From Arabidopsis thaliana (lineage: Eukaryota; Streptophyta; Magnoliopsida; Brassicales; Brassicaceae): a stretch of 64,000 nucleotides of DNA. Below are positions 47,618 to 59,582 of the stretch, one piece after another. The DNA lies in contig NC_003076.8 of assembly GCF_000001735.4 (NCBI RefSeq), positions 3,534,001 to 3,598,000 of the forward strand, written 5' to 3'. Positions within the stretch are counted from its first letter, which is position 1, and each line of letters opens with the position of its first letter. The notes under the pieces are model-generated. The model worked only from the letters and a program-made list of their open reading frames with translations. It was not told the origin of the DNA and did no database searches. Made by a program: the position numbers and the translations under genes.

Positions 47618-48948
47618 ATGAAGAGGTTTTGATTCGAATTCATAAAAATGGAGTTTAGCAACATATAGAGGATTGGTGGAATAAGAGCAGTGGAAGAAGA
47701 TTATGATTTGGATTTGGATTAATCAGTAATGGTATTGGTAGGTTCTTGTGGAATCTGAGGTTGCTTTGGATCCGTTGATTTGCTCATAGGTAGTGAAGTC
47801 AGAATCTCTTAAAGCTTTCGTCTTGTTTTTTTTTCGAGCTTTCTTTCTCCTTTTCGTATTGTTTTCTTCATGTTATTTATGATTACAATGGTGTTACCCA
47901 ACCTCTGTTTATGGAATTTCTTATTTAATCATACTGAGGTTATTGAAAGTTTCAGTATACTTGTGGATGGTAAGATTTGTTACAAGAAATGACAGAGACA
48001 GCTTTGTGTTTGACTGTCTGATGATGTTATCATCAAACAATTATGAATATGTTAGTCAGCATCATACGGCTCCATTAATGAACATTTGATGATGCCAAGT
48101 TACTCCTCTTTAGTCACATATTGTTTTCATTTCATTTAGCACCAAAAATTATAGGGTGGTTCTCACACATTGTTCCTAAAACCGACTGTGTCTTCCAGAG
48201 ACTGTGAGTTATTTCCAAACATCTTACAATTTCGTTCCTGCCAAAAATAAACCAAACTAGCAATTGGAAGGCCGAGAGAATCTCATCAACAGCAGCACAA
48301 CTCCCTAATTCCTTTTGCTCTCCAGGGAAAAAAAAAATAGTCAAAAAGTTATAACAAAAAAGAGAAGTGACGACTAATAATGTGGGCTTTATTAAATGAA
48401 TAAGCCCACTAACTATTTGGCAATGTTGATGACCAAGGTTTTATAAGGCCCGTTAATCTATATTTGGCGCATTTTTCCTAATCCTTGTAATTTCTGTTGA
48501 TAATTCATTAAACCCGTAATAATTAAATTTGACTAATCCAACCCTTTTCGCTTCGCCGTTTTGAAACTTCAGAAAACAGAAAAACCTCTCAAAAACCCTA
48601 ATTTGCTTTCTTCTTCTTCGCCGCGACGCCTGACTCTCTGTCGCTCTTCTCTTCCGCCACCGTCTAACTGATTCACCTCCTGGGCAAGCTGAAGAAAGTT
48701 GTACTTTGAAGCCTGCTTCTCCTTCGATTAGTCTGGTTAGTTGCCTGTTTTTGTTATTCTCTAAGTGTTGAATTAGATTGTTTTTGAGCGATTGGGTTGG
48801 TAAAGTCGCAGCATTTCTTCAAAGGAAGATTTCCATGAGCTAGAAGACACTTACATCCACTTATTTCCTAGACCTTATCTCGAGTTTTGGTTGTGTGTTT
48901 GATAAGGAAGGAATTTGATTGTATGCTTCAAATAATTTTCAGGGAAAG
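47618..48948. other. Intergenic: transporter 3' UTR and WD40 gene promoter
   Basis: The left part is the transporter 3' UTR. The right part is a promoter with AAGGCCCGTT (about 48446), AAGCCCAC (about 48402) and a telo-box AAACCCTAA at 48593-48601, followed by a pyrimidine-rich leader. A 5' UTR intron probably spans from about 48735 (GGTTAG) to the AG at 48941-48942. No other gene is seen. Confidence 0.55.
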
Positions 48949-51900
48949 ATGAATTTGGTGAATATTAAAGATGTATTGACTTCTTTCAGTCCTGCACTAG
49001 ATTATCTCGCTCTTAGCACCGGAGATGGCCGTATCAAGGTATCTTCACTTTTCTTCTATTATGGTCTAAAGGCTAAAATTTATATAAGTGTAATCCACAT
49101 ACCTAATTACTTTTCTTCTTCAGTTTTCGTTGTAATTTTTTAGTTTTATTGGTAATTATATACTCGGTGGTGGATTGTTGTTATTCATACAATTATGCAC
49201 GGGCCTCTTTGATCTTACTTGTGTTGATTGGAATTTGGCTCGTAGTTTATGGCCCTGTTCAGTTTGTATGGATTTTTTATTCAAAGAGAAGATCTTTTGC
49301 TTTTTAATTAATGTAATTTTCGTTCGATGTTGTATAGATTTGGGATACTGTCAAGGGTCAGGTCCAAACAGAGTTTGCTGATATTGCATCTACAGAGGAG
49401 ACAAACATATATACCAAAGTTGGAAAAGGTCACCTTTCAGTCGATTATACTTGCATGAAATGGTTGTCTCTGGAGAAAAAGGTATATAGGCTTAGTTTAT
49501 TTTTATTCTAGCCTTGCCGTGTAGTTATAGTTTGTTAAATCATTTTTTTTGCTTATAAATAAGCTTTATTCTTCTTGTCTGCAGAAGAAGAGGAAACTTG
49601 GAACTTCCGTATTGGTATTAGGAACTGGTGGAGGAGATGTTTTAGCACTTGATGTGGCTTCTGGTCAGCTGAAATGGAGAATAAGTGACTGTCATCCCGG
49701 GTGAGTAACGAACTCTAACTGTCTTCTTCTTTACCATTCTTTTATTGGACCATACTTGAAAGCAAACTGATCTATTTGTAAAAATATTGGCATTCTGTGA
49801 TTTGGTTATGCGCTAGATAGTTGTTCTCTCTGCAGGTCTTTGTGAAATTTCCTCTCTGAAGCTGGTTTTAGACATATTAATACGTGTTTCCTGTCTTGTG
49901 CAGTGGTGTTAATGCTGTTTCATCTTCAGCAAAGGCATCTTGCATATACAGCGGTGGGGCAGATGGGATGGTTTGTCAGATCGATCCCCACAGTGGAAAT
50001 CTGATCAGAAAGTTCAAAGCTTCAACAAAAACAGTTTCTTCTTTATGTGTTTCACCAGGTATGTCCTTCCGTTTGATCTAAATAGAAAAAACTGGTTTCT
50101 TCAAGTACGTTTTGAGTACCCTTAAAAAAGCAACATGAATATGGGGAACTTTCAGTTAAAATGCTTAAGAGTAGAACAGACATGTATACCTGCTGATGAC
50201 GTTTTTTTCCTTCCAAATTGTAGATGGAAAAATATTAGTCACTGCATCTACTCAGTTGAAGACTTTTAACTGCTCTGATCTCAAGAAGATACAGAAGTTT
50301 ACTGGTCATCCTGTGAGTACCTGTACTGTTTGTCAGCATTATTTTTTATCGACCAGGTTTTATTGTTAGGATGCTGCCTCTATGTCACACATTCGAAGGT
50401 TATTAACAGTTTTTCATGTTATATAGGGGGTTGTGCGTTGTGTGGCTTTTACCGAGGATGGGAAGTATGTCCTCTCATCCGCAGTCGGGGAAAGATATAT
50501 TGCAGTTTGGAAAACAGATGGTGCAAAGAAGCAGTCAGCTAGCTGTGTTCTTGCCTTAGAGCACCCTCCTGTCTTCGTGGATAGTTGGGGTGAAACAAAT
50601 GAAAAAGGGTTATACGTTTTAGCAATTTCAGAAATAGGTGTCTGTTATTTTTGGTATGGGTCAAATGTTGAGGAACTATGCAATGCAACGCCTACAAAAG
50701 TCGCATTAGCAACTGCAGATTCTTCCCTCAAACCTTACAAGAGCTCATTGCCTTTAATCTTTGCTGCCAAATTACAAGGCATTTTGAAGCCTGGTTCTGC
50801 ACATGCATTTATTGCATCCGGATTGCTTGTGAAACCTTCATTCCAGAAAATGGTGTTGCAGTTTGGCAATGACTTGGTGCTGAATGCCTCTAAGGATGGG
50901 ATCCTTCTCCCTATCACTCAGTCAGTTTCCAAGTCCAGCAAGAGGCAAGGCGTGCAGAATAAAGGTATCTTCTATGGGCTATACCTTTTACTAAATCATG
51001 AAACTTCCAACAAAGTAAACAAATTGATTAGGCTGTTTTTGTTTATTTGGTCATTGTATTACGAGAGCAAATTGACTAATTTATGCAAAGATTTCAGGGG
51101 CGCAACTGTTTAACAATATCCACACCATGTTGAAGTAGACTCGATAATTTTTTCTTATTAGGTGTAACTGGTTTTTCACATTAATGGAGCTACAGGATGT
51201 ATCTTCCGATATGTTGAATCCTGTTGTTTCATCTTCTCAGTATGGAGGATCTTTGTCCTCGATACTGTCTTGTGAAATTGTGCAGTTTCTATTTTTTCCC
51301 TTTCCTGTCAATAACAATGACTGACTAAGATTTTATAATTTTATAGTTACAACATTAGACCGTGCACATGCCGAGGATGCTTTGCTGCCAATCGCAAGAG
51401 TTGCTGATCTGCACGAGAAAAAGAGTGTACAACTACACTCATCTGATAAGGATACTTATATGGTTGACCAAAGTCATGCTGGTGAGTTTTACATCACGGT
51501 TCTGAAGTCTAACCGTACTGATGCAGATAACTTGATTTTGGCTATTTTAGTAAACATATGCAGATGCTTCAGTACAAAAACTGCTCTGGCCTTTTCTTCA
51601 TTCTTTTCTATTTCAAAATTTCAGATCATGTAGAAACATTTAGCATGGAGGATAAGTTGAGATCGTTAGGGATACTGGGAGGTACAGATGAACATAAAAA
51701 TCTTTCCTATGCTTCAATAATTGATGGAACTGATCTCAAGGCTTATCTACCACCAAAGAAGGTATATTTGCTTTCTGGATGCTCAGTTCTTTGGCGTGTG
51801 TTACAACCCACTGATGAATTTCTTTAGAGTTTTTCCTTTGAATATATCAATCGTAGTATTCATATAAATTTTTGTATTGGCAGTTAAAGTCTGCTGTTTT

Positions 51901-52782
51901 GTCAATGGAACCCTCCACTGCATTCAAGACTCTAGAAGCTTTGGCTGCTATGTGGCAGACAAGGTTGGTTCTCTGATTTCCTTGTTTCCTGTTCGCAAGT
52001 TGTCTCATCTATTCTTATTATTGAAAATAAAGTCGACTCTTTAAACTTCATTGTTCTTCTCTAGAGTAGCAAATTTTTTTTTTTTGTTTAATCTTTGGCT
52101 ATAATGATATAACCCAAAACATGTTTGATTCGCTGGTCTTAACACAGTTGCATTTACTTCAACAGGGCTTGTGGTGGGAGGCATCTTCTTCCATGGATAT
52201 ACAGCATAATGGTGAATCATAGTCATTACATCATGTCCCAAGAACCAAAAAACCAGCAGCTTCTTAATACATTGGTTAAGGTAAGAGATAAGAGTAGAGC
52301 CAAGGAATTTGTTAATTCTGTAATATTTGCTTGGTTTAATTATGTTATACTGTTCTTCCAGATTACCAAGTCCCGAGGAACGGCTCTTCAACAGTTACTA
52401 CAGTTATCTGGGCGCTTACAACTTGTTACAGCTCAGGTAATACCCATCACCTTCTAATCAATTCTCAAGGCGGATGCAAGCTTATCGTTGTCTAGTTTTA
52501 ATAAACCCTTCTTTGATGGCAGATCAATAAAGCTGCAGGAAGTCAAACGCAAATAACAGCCCATGATCAAGAGATTGATGAAAGTGAGGATGAGGAAGAA
52601 GATGTAGAAGACCATTTCTATGGTGAGAATGATAATGAATCCGATTTAAGCAGTGACGATGGAAAGGATAAAGGTAAATGATTTTAGATTCATTTCTCGC
52701 AATATTGGTTTGTGGAGCAAATGTTATATCTAAATCTTGCCTACTGTCTTTACTTTCAGATGATTCCTTGATGGAGACGTAA
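48949..52782 (+). CDS. WD40 protein, Utp5/WDR43-like ribosome biogenesis factor
   Basis: Probable nucleolar component of the small-subunit processome, acting in 18S rRNA processing. Thirteen exons: 48949-49038, 49338-49481, 49585-49700, 49904-50058, 50224-50312, 50427-50964, 51347-51481, 51625-51761, 51884-51963, 52166-52280, 52362-52436, 52523-52673 and 52760-52782; 615 residues. The N-terminal half has WD repeats (LALSTGDGRIKIWDT; YSGGADGMVCQIDP; VVRCVAFTEDGKYVLSSAVG). The C-terminal Utp12-type region is RACGGRHLLPWIYSIMVNHS through LQQLLQLSGRLQLVTAQINK, followed by a strongly acidic tail (ESEDEEEDVEDH). The telo-box plus Site II promoter fits a ribosome-biogenesis gene. Corresponds to AT5G11240. 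Confidence 0.93.
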
Positions 52783-53251
52783 GCTAATGAGCGAAGCGTA
52801 GAGAAAGGAGCGTGGCCTCTTCTTCTCACGTTTTTTTTTGGTCTCTTTTATGATTCCCATTATCTTGTATTAGAATTTGTATTTTTGATCCGAAGCGGGA
52901 ATTTTTTTCACTCATTTCTTGTCTTCTATGCGTTGCACAGAATTATCTGTCTTTCTTTAAACTGAACAAGACTACAACGAAACGCTTAAGTTCCATAGCA
53001 AAGAAGTATTGCAACGGAAAGAAAGCCTTTACTTATCTAGTTCCTTTCATGTTGGATTACGTTCAAAGAGAAAAAAGCTTAACATGTGTCTTGAAAAAGA
53101 AACATCAACCATTCAAATACTAAAACTTCTGCTTGAAAATAGAAACATCAACCTTTTCTATAGCGGTGTTGTTTATTATTATTACCATAATGCAAAACCT
53201 CTTCGAAATGGCTCGAATTTACTGTTAGGTCGCCAAAAGATGTACAACAAG
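52783..53251. other. WD40 gene 3' flank
   Basis: The 3' UTR of the WD40 gene and AT-rich DNA. No gene is recognised before the ribosomal-protein-like remnant that begins on the minus strand. Confidence 0.5.
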
Positions 53252-53928
53252 TCACATAGCATTTACCTTTCTCTTCATCTCGGCTGATCTTTTTAGTATC
53301 TGGTTTTTCAATTGCTCACTGCTCAGTGTCGAGACATGCTTTAAACGGCACACTGATATTCTCACCTTAAAATGGGATTAGACACAGCCATGTGCTTTTG
53401 ATGAAAGGATTCCGAAACTGCATGTTTTGGGCTTGAAGCATCTGACGCTGAGTCATCAACATGTTCTTCTCTTTCAAAATAACATAGCACAGCTTCTGAA
53501 GATCATCCCATGACTCGAGACGCAATTTTGAAGCTTTCCAACCTCGACTTATAACACACCAAAATATATAGACAAATGTTCTTAAAAGACCTCATCATCA
53601 AAACAAAACAATCCTTAATTCCAACACTACAGTTTCCAAACTTTTTCCATAGCGAAACCAAAAAGAAAAAAGCTTAAGGGACAAGAGTTACAGTTATATG
53701 AACAAAGTATAAAAAGAAACCATAAAACATTCAGAAAACTTAAAAAGCAATTGGTAACAGAATAACCACATTACATGAACCATAAACACCAGGTTTGTCT
53801 TCGTCTTGGCTTCTGTTGAACTGAAAGAACTCTTCGAGAGGATTTTTTGGCGTTCGAATTCTTGAGGCACAAGTGGACTCCAATCTCGTGGTCGTCAATG
53901 CAGCCGTCAATAATTGTTTTTTCCACAT
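53252..53928 (-). pseudogene. Degraded copy of mitochondrial ribosomal protein L47 (uL29m)
   Basis: A minus-strand gene relic. The first exon (53928-53775) encodes an Arg/Lys/Thr-rich presequence-like start, then RTPKNPLEEFFQFNRSQDED. The second part (53542-53367) reads WKASKLRLESWDDLQKL, then CYVILKEKNMLMTQRQM, the core of the L47/uL29m family. An in-frame join TCA T|GT TGG links them across a 232-base AG-ended intron. After QNMQFRNP the frame breaks: a stop occurs at 53367-53369 and the homologous end (VCRLKHV; RSAEMKRKVNAM) continues in other frames to 53252, so the conserved C-terminus is lost. A truncated expressed protein cannot be excluded. It begins 50 bases beyond the stop of the TNL gene, on the same strand. 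Confidence 0.8.
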
Positions 53929-53977
53929 CCACAATGACCACTACCGCTCAAGCTCTCATTTTGTTCACATGAAGGAC

Positions 53978-56900
53978 TTACGATAGTTGGCGTAACCCGC
54001 ATTCTCCAATCTTCCAGTGGTTACCGTTCTCGACCTTGAACTCAAAGACAAGCTCGCTGGAAGTCACCTTCTCTTCGATTTCGAATGTGTACAGATGCTC
54101 TGTTAAGCCTGAATATATAATGTGCCCCAATGTTGTAGACCTAACACCGAAAGCAACATGTAACCATTTGTCTCTATCATGAGCGCCATAGTCACCAATA
54201 CGAACTAGCAAGATGCAAGCCTTATATCTCATAGATGTAGGAAGAGGCCTCTCATTCAACTTAATTGTCAATGAACCCCCACTCGCTCGGTGAGTGAAGT
54301 ATGCAGGCACCTCTCTACCAGGTAAGACTGCTTGTTTAGTCGGTGTCTGGATGATTAGGTCTCTTGCTTCTTGATTAAGTTTAAAGCACTTACCAAAGAA
54401 GAGAGTAATCTCTGGATTGTGAAAGGAGCAATCTAGTCTCTCCAAGGACTCACAATCTTCAGCATCAATCCATTTTAAAGAATCTGGAATCTGTGGGAGT
54501 GATACCACCTTTCTGTACCCCTTGAGTATGAGTGTCTGAAGACGAGATATTCTCTTGATCAGTGGAGGAACCTCTTGTATTTCTTTACCGCTCAAGTCCA
54601 GATTTGTGATGATGTCAAGAACATGAGGGAATTCCACTAGATTATCAAAGTATGACATCAGCAATTCATCAAGACGGGGCCATGACCTGATCGAGAGAGG
54701 CACTTCTTCTATTGCGGTTCCACAGAGATAGAGAGCTCTAACGTTAGTAGAGATCTCAGGAAACCTTTTCAACATGGAGCAATCATTGAGCACAAGTATG
54801 TCCAAAGATTCCAAGTTGATGTTGATGGGAAGATCCTCTAGCTTAGAGCATCCTTTTAAAATCAATTCCTGCAACTTCTGAAGGTTTCCTATAGAAAGAG
54901 GAAGCTCCACCAGATTTGAGCAATTACTAAGGTTCATGTACACTAAATTAGTGGCATTCCCAATAGACGAGGGGAGCTCCAACAGACTTGAGCAATCGTC
55001 AAGAAGCAGGTTTTGGAGATTAATGGCATTCCCAATAGAAGACGGGAGCTCTAATAGCTTTGCGCATCTGCGAAGATCCAGTTTTTGGAGATTAATGGCA
55101 TTCCCAATGGAGGATGGGAGCTCCAATAGATTTGAGCATCCGTTAAGATCTAAAATCAAAAGATTAATGGCATTCCCAATAGAGGAGGGAAGTCTGATCA
55201 GACTCGAGCAATAATAAAGATCCAATTCCCGAAGATTAATGGCATTCCCAATAGAAGAGGGGAGCTCCACCAGATTTGAGCAATAGCGAAGAAGCAATTT
55301 TTGAAGGTTAATGGCATCCCCAAAAGAGGGAAGCTCCACAAGACTTGAGCATCCATTAAGATCTAAATCCTCGAGATTGATGGCATTCCCAATACAAGAA
55401 GGGAGTTTGATCAGACTGGAGCAATTAGAAAGAATCAACTTTCGGAGATTAATGGCAGTTGAGAGATCAGGAAGCTCCTTCAAGTTTACAGAATAACTCA
55501 AATCCATCTGCCTGAGATTATGAAGCGGCTGTACAGACAAATAACACAAACATGGTTGAGTATACACTTAGAAGTGAAACCACTTAACAACCTAAAAATA
55601 CTTCCATGGAAAAAATCGGGAGAGGCAAGATCATTCTATTTTTTAAAGCTGATTAACTGTACAAAAAAGCCAAATGATAGATTAGAAATAAAGAGAAAGT
55701 ACTTACTTTAACTCCTTCCCACAACATATCAAGCTTGCTGTGCGTCAGGTTTAGTTCAATAAGGAACTCCACGTTCACAGTAGAAGGCAAACATGTCATC
55801 GGAAAATATATCCAATCTAGTAACTGAAGTTTACGAGAAAGATAGCTCAGACCGCGGGATAATTGCAATGTATCATGGTCACAATCGAATCTTAAGAACT
55901 GAAGATTAGACATTCCTTCAAAAACTCTCTCATTCATATCGAATTCTTCCTCGATTATGTAGTGGAAATCTATGCCTATTACACTTTTACTACCCTGAAA
56001 TAAAGGAACAAGAAAAAAAGGTCTAGATGGTTAGTTTTTAAATAAACTAAATATTGTAGGGAGCAATGCAATGAACTTACTGCTGCATCACCATTCAGCA
56101 CATCACATATCTCTTCTCCATCAAACAAAAACTGGCGTTGTCCAGGCTCATGGATAGATTGGTTACGAACAATTTCTCCACCTAGTTTTGCTAGCAGTTT
56201 ATGCATCTCTATAGTTCCCCAATTGCTAAAAGATATGAGAGATTTCTCAGCTAAGACGTTAAGTCTTTGCCTGACTTCCACAAACTTCTTTGCAAGATGC
56301 TCTTCCAATATCTTAATCTCTTTACCGTTGAAAAAACATGCTATATGAAGAAATAAATTTTTATCTTCGTCATCTAAAGCGTCATAGCTGAACTTCAAAA
56401 TGCTTTGAATATCAGCGTCAAGGCTACTCTCTAATCTTGGTAATGACTTTTTCCACTCTTCTCTCGACATTCCCCTAAAATAGGAGCCCATAATTCTTAG
56501 CCCCAAAGGGAGGTTACCGGCAAGATTTATTACTTTCCAAGCAAGGTTCTGAAAACCATCTTTAGGGGAATTTTGACCAAAAGCATACATGCAGAAGATT
56601 TGAAGAGCCTCTTCAGTTGGTGGAAAATCCACCTTGTAAATATGGTTAATCCCATGTGCTCTAAAAAGTTTCTGATCTTGTGTTGTAATGATGATTCGAC
56701 TCCCAGGACCAAACCACCAAGCTTCTTTCGCCATCGCATCTAGTTGTACTGACTGGTTCACCCCATCAAGAACGACCAGAACTTTCTTGTCTTTCAACCT
56801 ATCTTGGGCAACTCCTAAATGAGGAATCTCTATATCCTTTTGCTTGGTTATTTGAGACATAAACATTTGTTGTAATTGCAACTTTGCACTGTAGTCATCG

Positions 56901-57960
56901 GAGCCAGTTGGTCTGGTATAGTTTGCTTTGATATTCTCCATAAAGACACTCAGTTGGAAACTGTGGGAGAGTTGGTTGTATACAACTCTGGCAATTGTGG
57001 TCTTCCCAATCCCAGGAGGACCCCAAATCCCAATTATCCTTACTTCGTCTGTGTCTAGGCATAACAACGGTTTCATCTTTTCTAAATGAGCTCTCATCCC
57101 AACTAACCCGTCGAAATCACGTGAAGGAGTGGAATTAATCAATATGTTCGAAATATCAGTGGCGATTTTCTTGATCATGGCCGCTTCATTATCCCTAACA
57201 ATTAGGTGGGGGAGAGAAAATTACATTTAGTAAATAACCATGGAAATATCACACACATTCAAAAACGAATTTCTTTGATGGGTTTTGTTTCAAAGCTAAA
57301 GATGTATATAGTTTACGAGCAAGTAGAAATCATAAGGACTAACCAGTTGATTGAATGGTAACCAGCTACTGTGGCCACTTTTTCCCAAGCTTGTCTCCAT
57401 CTCCCAATGTCCTTCTTTGGTTTACCGGCACAAGTTTTTCTAAAGACTTTCCCGAAATCTCCGGTCAGATTTTTTACATCAGAAGGATCCACTTTGTAAA
57501 ATATGGCCATCACAGTTTGACCATACTCTTCTCTGCATTTCATAATCTCCACCAGTTCGTCAAGACACCATTTTGAAGAAGCATAGTTCCTAGAGAGCAA
57601 GATAATTGCTATCTTAGACCCTCTAATAGCCCGCAGAAGCTCAGGACCGATGGATTCTCCTCTTTTAATCTCATTATCAACGAATGGAGTGATTCCCATT
57701 CTTTGAAACTCCATCTGAATGTGACTGAGAAAGTCTCTACGGACATCTTCCCCGCTGAAGCTGGGAAAGACTTGGTGTGTCCAGATGCAAGACGAAGAAG
57801 GTGGAGGAACTGATGAAGGAGACAAAGAAGATGGAGATGATGAAGGAGATAAAGAAGTTGACTTCTTTTCTTTGTTATCATGATGGAATCTGAGTTTTCT
57901 CAAAAGGGTGAAGAAGCCTATTGCAGCTGCAACAGTGGTAAGGAAAAACGAAGAAGCCAT
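53978..57960 (-). CDS. BNT1: TIR-NBS-LRR immune receptor
   Basis: Intracellular nucleotide-binding leucine-rich-repeat receptor. Four exons: 57960-57344, 57194-56081, 55994-55707 and 55528-53978; 1189 residues. Residues 1-20 (SSFFLTTVAAAIGFFTLL) form a hydrophobic signal-anchor-like start, followed by a Ser/Pro linker. The TIR domain (about 61-200) has VFPSFSGEDVRRDFLSHIQ. NB-ARC has the P-loop GIWGPPGIGKTTIA, kinase-2 VLVVLDGV and GPGSRIIITTQ. The MHD position reads MHKLLAKLGGEIV, a non-standard lysine. Exon 4 carries 24-residue leucine-rich repeats of the LPSSIGNAINL type and a post-LRR domain. The name BURNOUT1 follows from locus position (AT5G11250). Confidence 0.93.
54953..55530 (-). repeat. 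72-bp tandem repeat array encoding LRRs
   Basis: The motif ATTAATGGCATTCCCAATAG recurs with GGCA starting at 54953, 55025, 55097, 55169, 55241, 55313, 55382 and 55454. Spacing is 72 bases except for one 69-base step, where a codon is missing (PSFGDAINL instead of PSSIGNAINL). Each unit is one 24-residue leucine-rich repeat. High nucleotide similarity among neighbouring units points to recent unequal exchange or conversion. Confidence 0.92.
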
Positions 57961-59582
57961 AAAATTAGTAGGATCAGTATCACAGTTTTCTTATCTCTTT
58001 TCTTGCAGTCAACTATCACAGAGCTTTAAAGAGGCTCTGTATACAGTGAAAAACGTTGACTCCAATCTCCATTGACTGAGAATGTTGAAACTATTACATA
58101 TATACCCCAAATTCTGGATATTTCTCACAGAAAATTACAAGAACGGGTCCTACATGAGCAACTAGCAAGAGAAGAAGCTTCGTTCAATAATGTTTCAATA
58201 GCAAAATGAGGTCCAACGAAAAAAAAAAACTAAATATAAAATCATAAGAAGCAAACAGCAAAAGGAAAATTTAACCTCACAAGCATAAACAAGACACAGA
58301 ATGTAAGAAACAGTAAAAGGAAAGATAATGTAGAATGTAGAATCATAAGGATTTTTCATTGGTTGTGAGATTTTGATTCTAAGAGGAAAGCAGCAACTAA
58401 AAAACTCAAGATAAATTTCAAGAAAGCATTGATCAAAATCTGAGTTCCATGACTTAAAATACTTACATTGCTGTTCACTCCTCAAGCTTTCTCTTTGTCG
58501 GATTTTTTGCAAATTGATCAGCGATATTGATGATATGAGAGATTTCTCAGGTAAAACGTCAAGCCTTTGCCTCACTTCCTGTTCGCAAGATGCTAGAAAG
58601 CGAGATATTAGATTCTCTATTCGCCTGGATATACTGATGACTCTCTTCTTTTAATCTCATTATCATTGAATGGAGAGATTCATTTTCTTTGAAACTCCAT
58701 CTGAACGTGACTGAGAAAGTCTCTACGGACATCTTCCCTGCGGAAGCTGGTAAAGACATGGAATGTCCAAATGTAAGACAAAGAAGATGGAAGTGGTAAA
58801 AGAAGGAGAATAAATTTTTCTTTGTTAACATTGATAGAATCTGAGTATCCTCAAAAGCATGAGAAATAATGTCAAACAATCCATAGTACACTAGCAACTA
58901 GCAATAGATGAAGATGAGATCCACGAAAAATCTAAAATAGAAAACAAAGAATCAGAAAGCATACAACAGGTAAAGAAATGTACGATTTTGTCCATGAAAT
59001 TCGGTTGTGGCAACCCGATTCTAAGAAGGGAGCAGCAAGTTCAAGGTAGCAGTGACAGAAAACAATGTCTGGATTCCATGGATTTTAGAAAAAGGAAAGC
59101 AAAAGTGTAAGAAAACACTTACATGATTGCTCATCTCTCGAGCTTGACAAGCTTTGGCTGTAAAAGATCGACCCTACCCTCTTTGTCCGATTTCCGCATA
59201 ATATGATCAACGGCATCTTCGTTTACAAATCCATGGCGACTTGTCTGTAAGAAATCGGGAGGGATAGGGGCAAAAAGGAAAAAAAAAAGAGTAAAGATTC
59301 CACTATCCCAGAATTTGTTTGGGACTTTGAACTGCGGGAATCGAAAACGCAACCTTTCTACTACAGTGTCACAATGTCATATCATAGAACAAAAATTAGC
59401 TTATTTTTGTTATAAAACAACATTATGTTTCAATTAAGAGAAATCTAAGACTACAATAAGAGAACTTGGTCTACAATTGCAATATTAGCTCTCACATCCC
59501 ATATAATTTTAACATGATAATTATTGATACAATTCTCTGTAAATTTTATCCACAAAAATATAACACAAGAAGAAGAAGGAGA
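57961..59582. other. TNL 5' flank with relics, and HY5 3' flank
   Basis: The promoter of the TIR-NBS-LRR gene is at 57961-58150. Then follow degraded copies of its own sequence (separate entry), and a diverged repeat of 58145-58550 around 58885-59240 (shared GCAACTAGCAA, GATTCTAAGA and AGCAGCA, and an ACTTACAT splice-donor complement). The end is the HY5 3' UTR. A minus-strand open frame at 59131-59352 has no recognisable domain. Confidence 0.5.
58525..58790 (-). pseudogene. TIR-NBS fragments, truncated tandem copy
   Basis: Two blocks match the adjacent TNL gene. 58645-58790 matches TIR exon positions 57665-57795 (shared GAAACTCCATCTGAA, GTGACTGAGAAAGTCTCTAC and GGACATCTTCCC). 58530-58600 matches 56231-56301 in the NB-ARC-linked region (shared GATATGAGAGATTTCTCAG and GCAAGATGCT). 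The sequence between these parts in the intact gene is deleted, so TIR and NBS fragments now lie next to each other. Stops and frame changes make it non-functional. Confidence 0.8.

Noticed and set aside
53399..53444. Possible box C/D snoRNA (TGATGA ... CTGA)
   Set aside because: The boxes are too close, the terminal stem is weak, and the segment is explained as antisense of the L47-like relic.
53399..53934. Treating the L47-like sequence as an intact gene
   Set aside because: The reading frame stops right after QNMQFRNPFIKS and the homologous C-terminus continues in other frames.
54936..55496. Plus-strand open frames with repeated LMAFPIEEGSSNRLEQ segments
   Set aside because: They are antisense shadows of the 72-bp LRR array.
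54953..55530. CRISPR-like array
   Set aside because: The regular repeats are contiguous coding units without spacers, in a plant nuclear gene.
59131..59352. Minus-strand open frame before HY5 as a gene
   Set aside because: No domain or splice context is recognised, and the area is part of a diverged repeat next to TNL relics.
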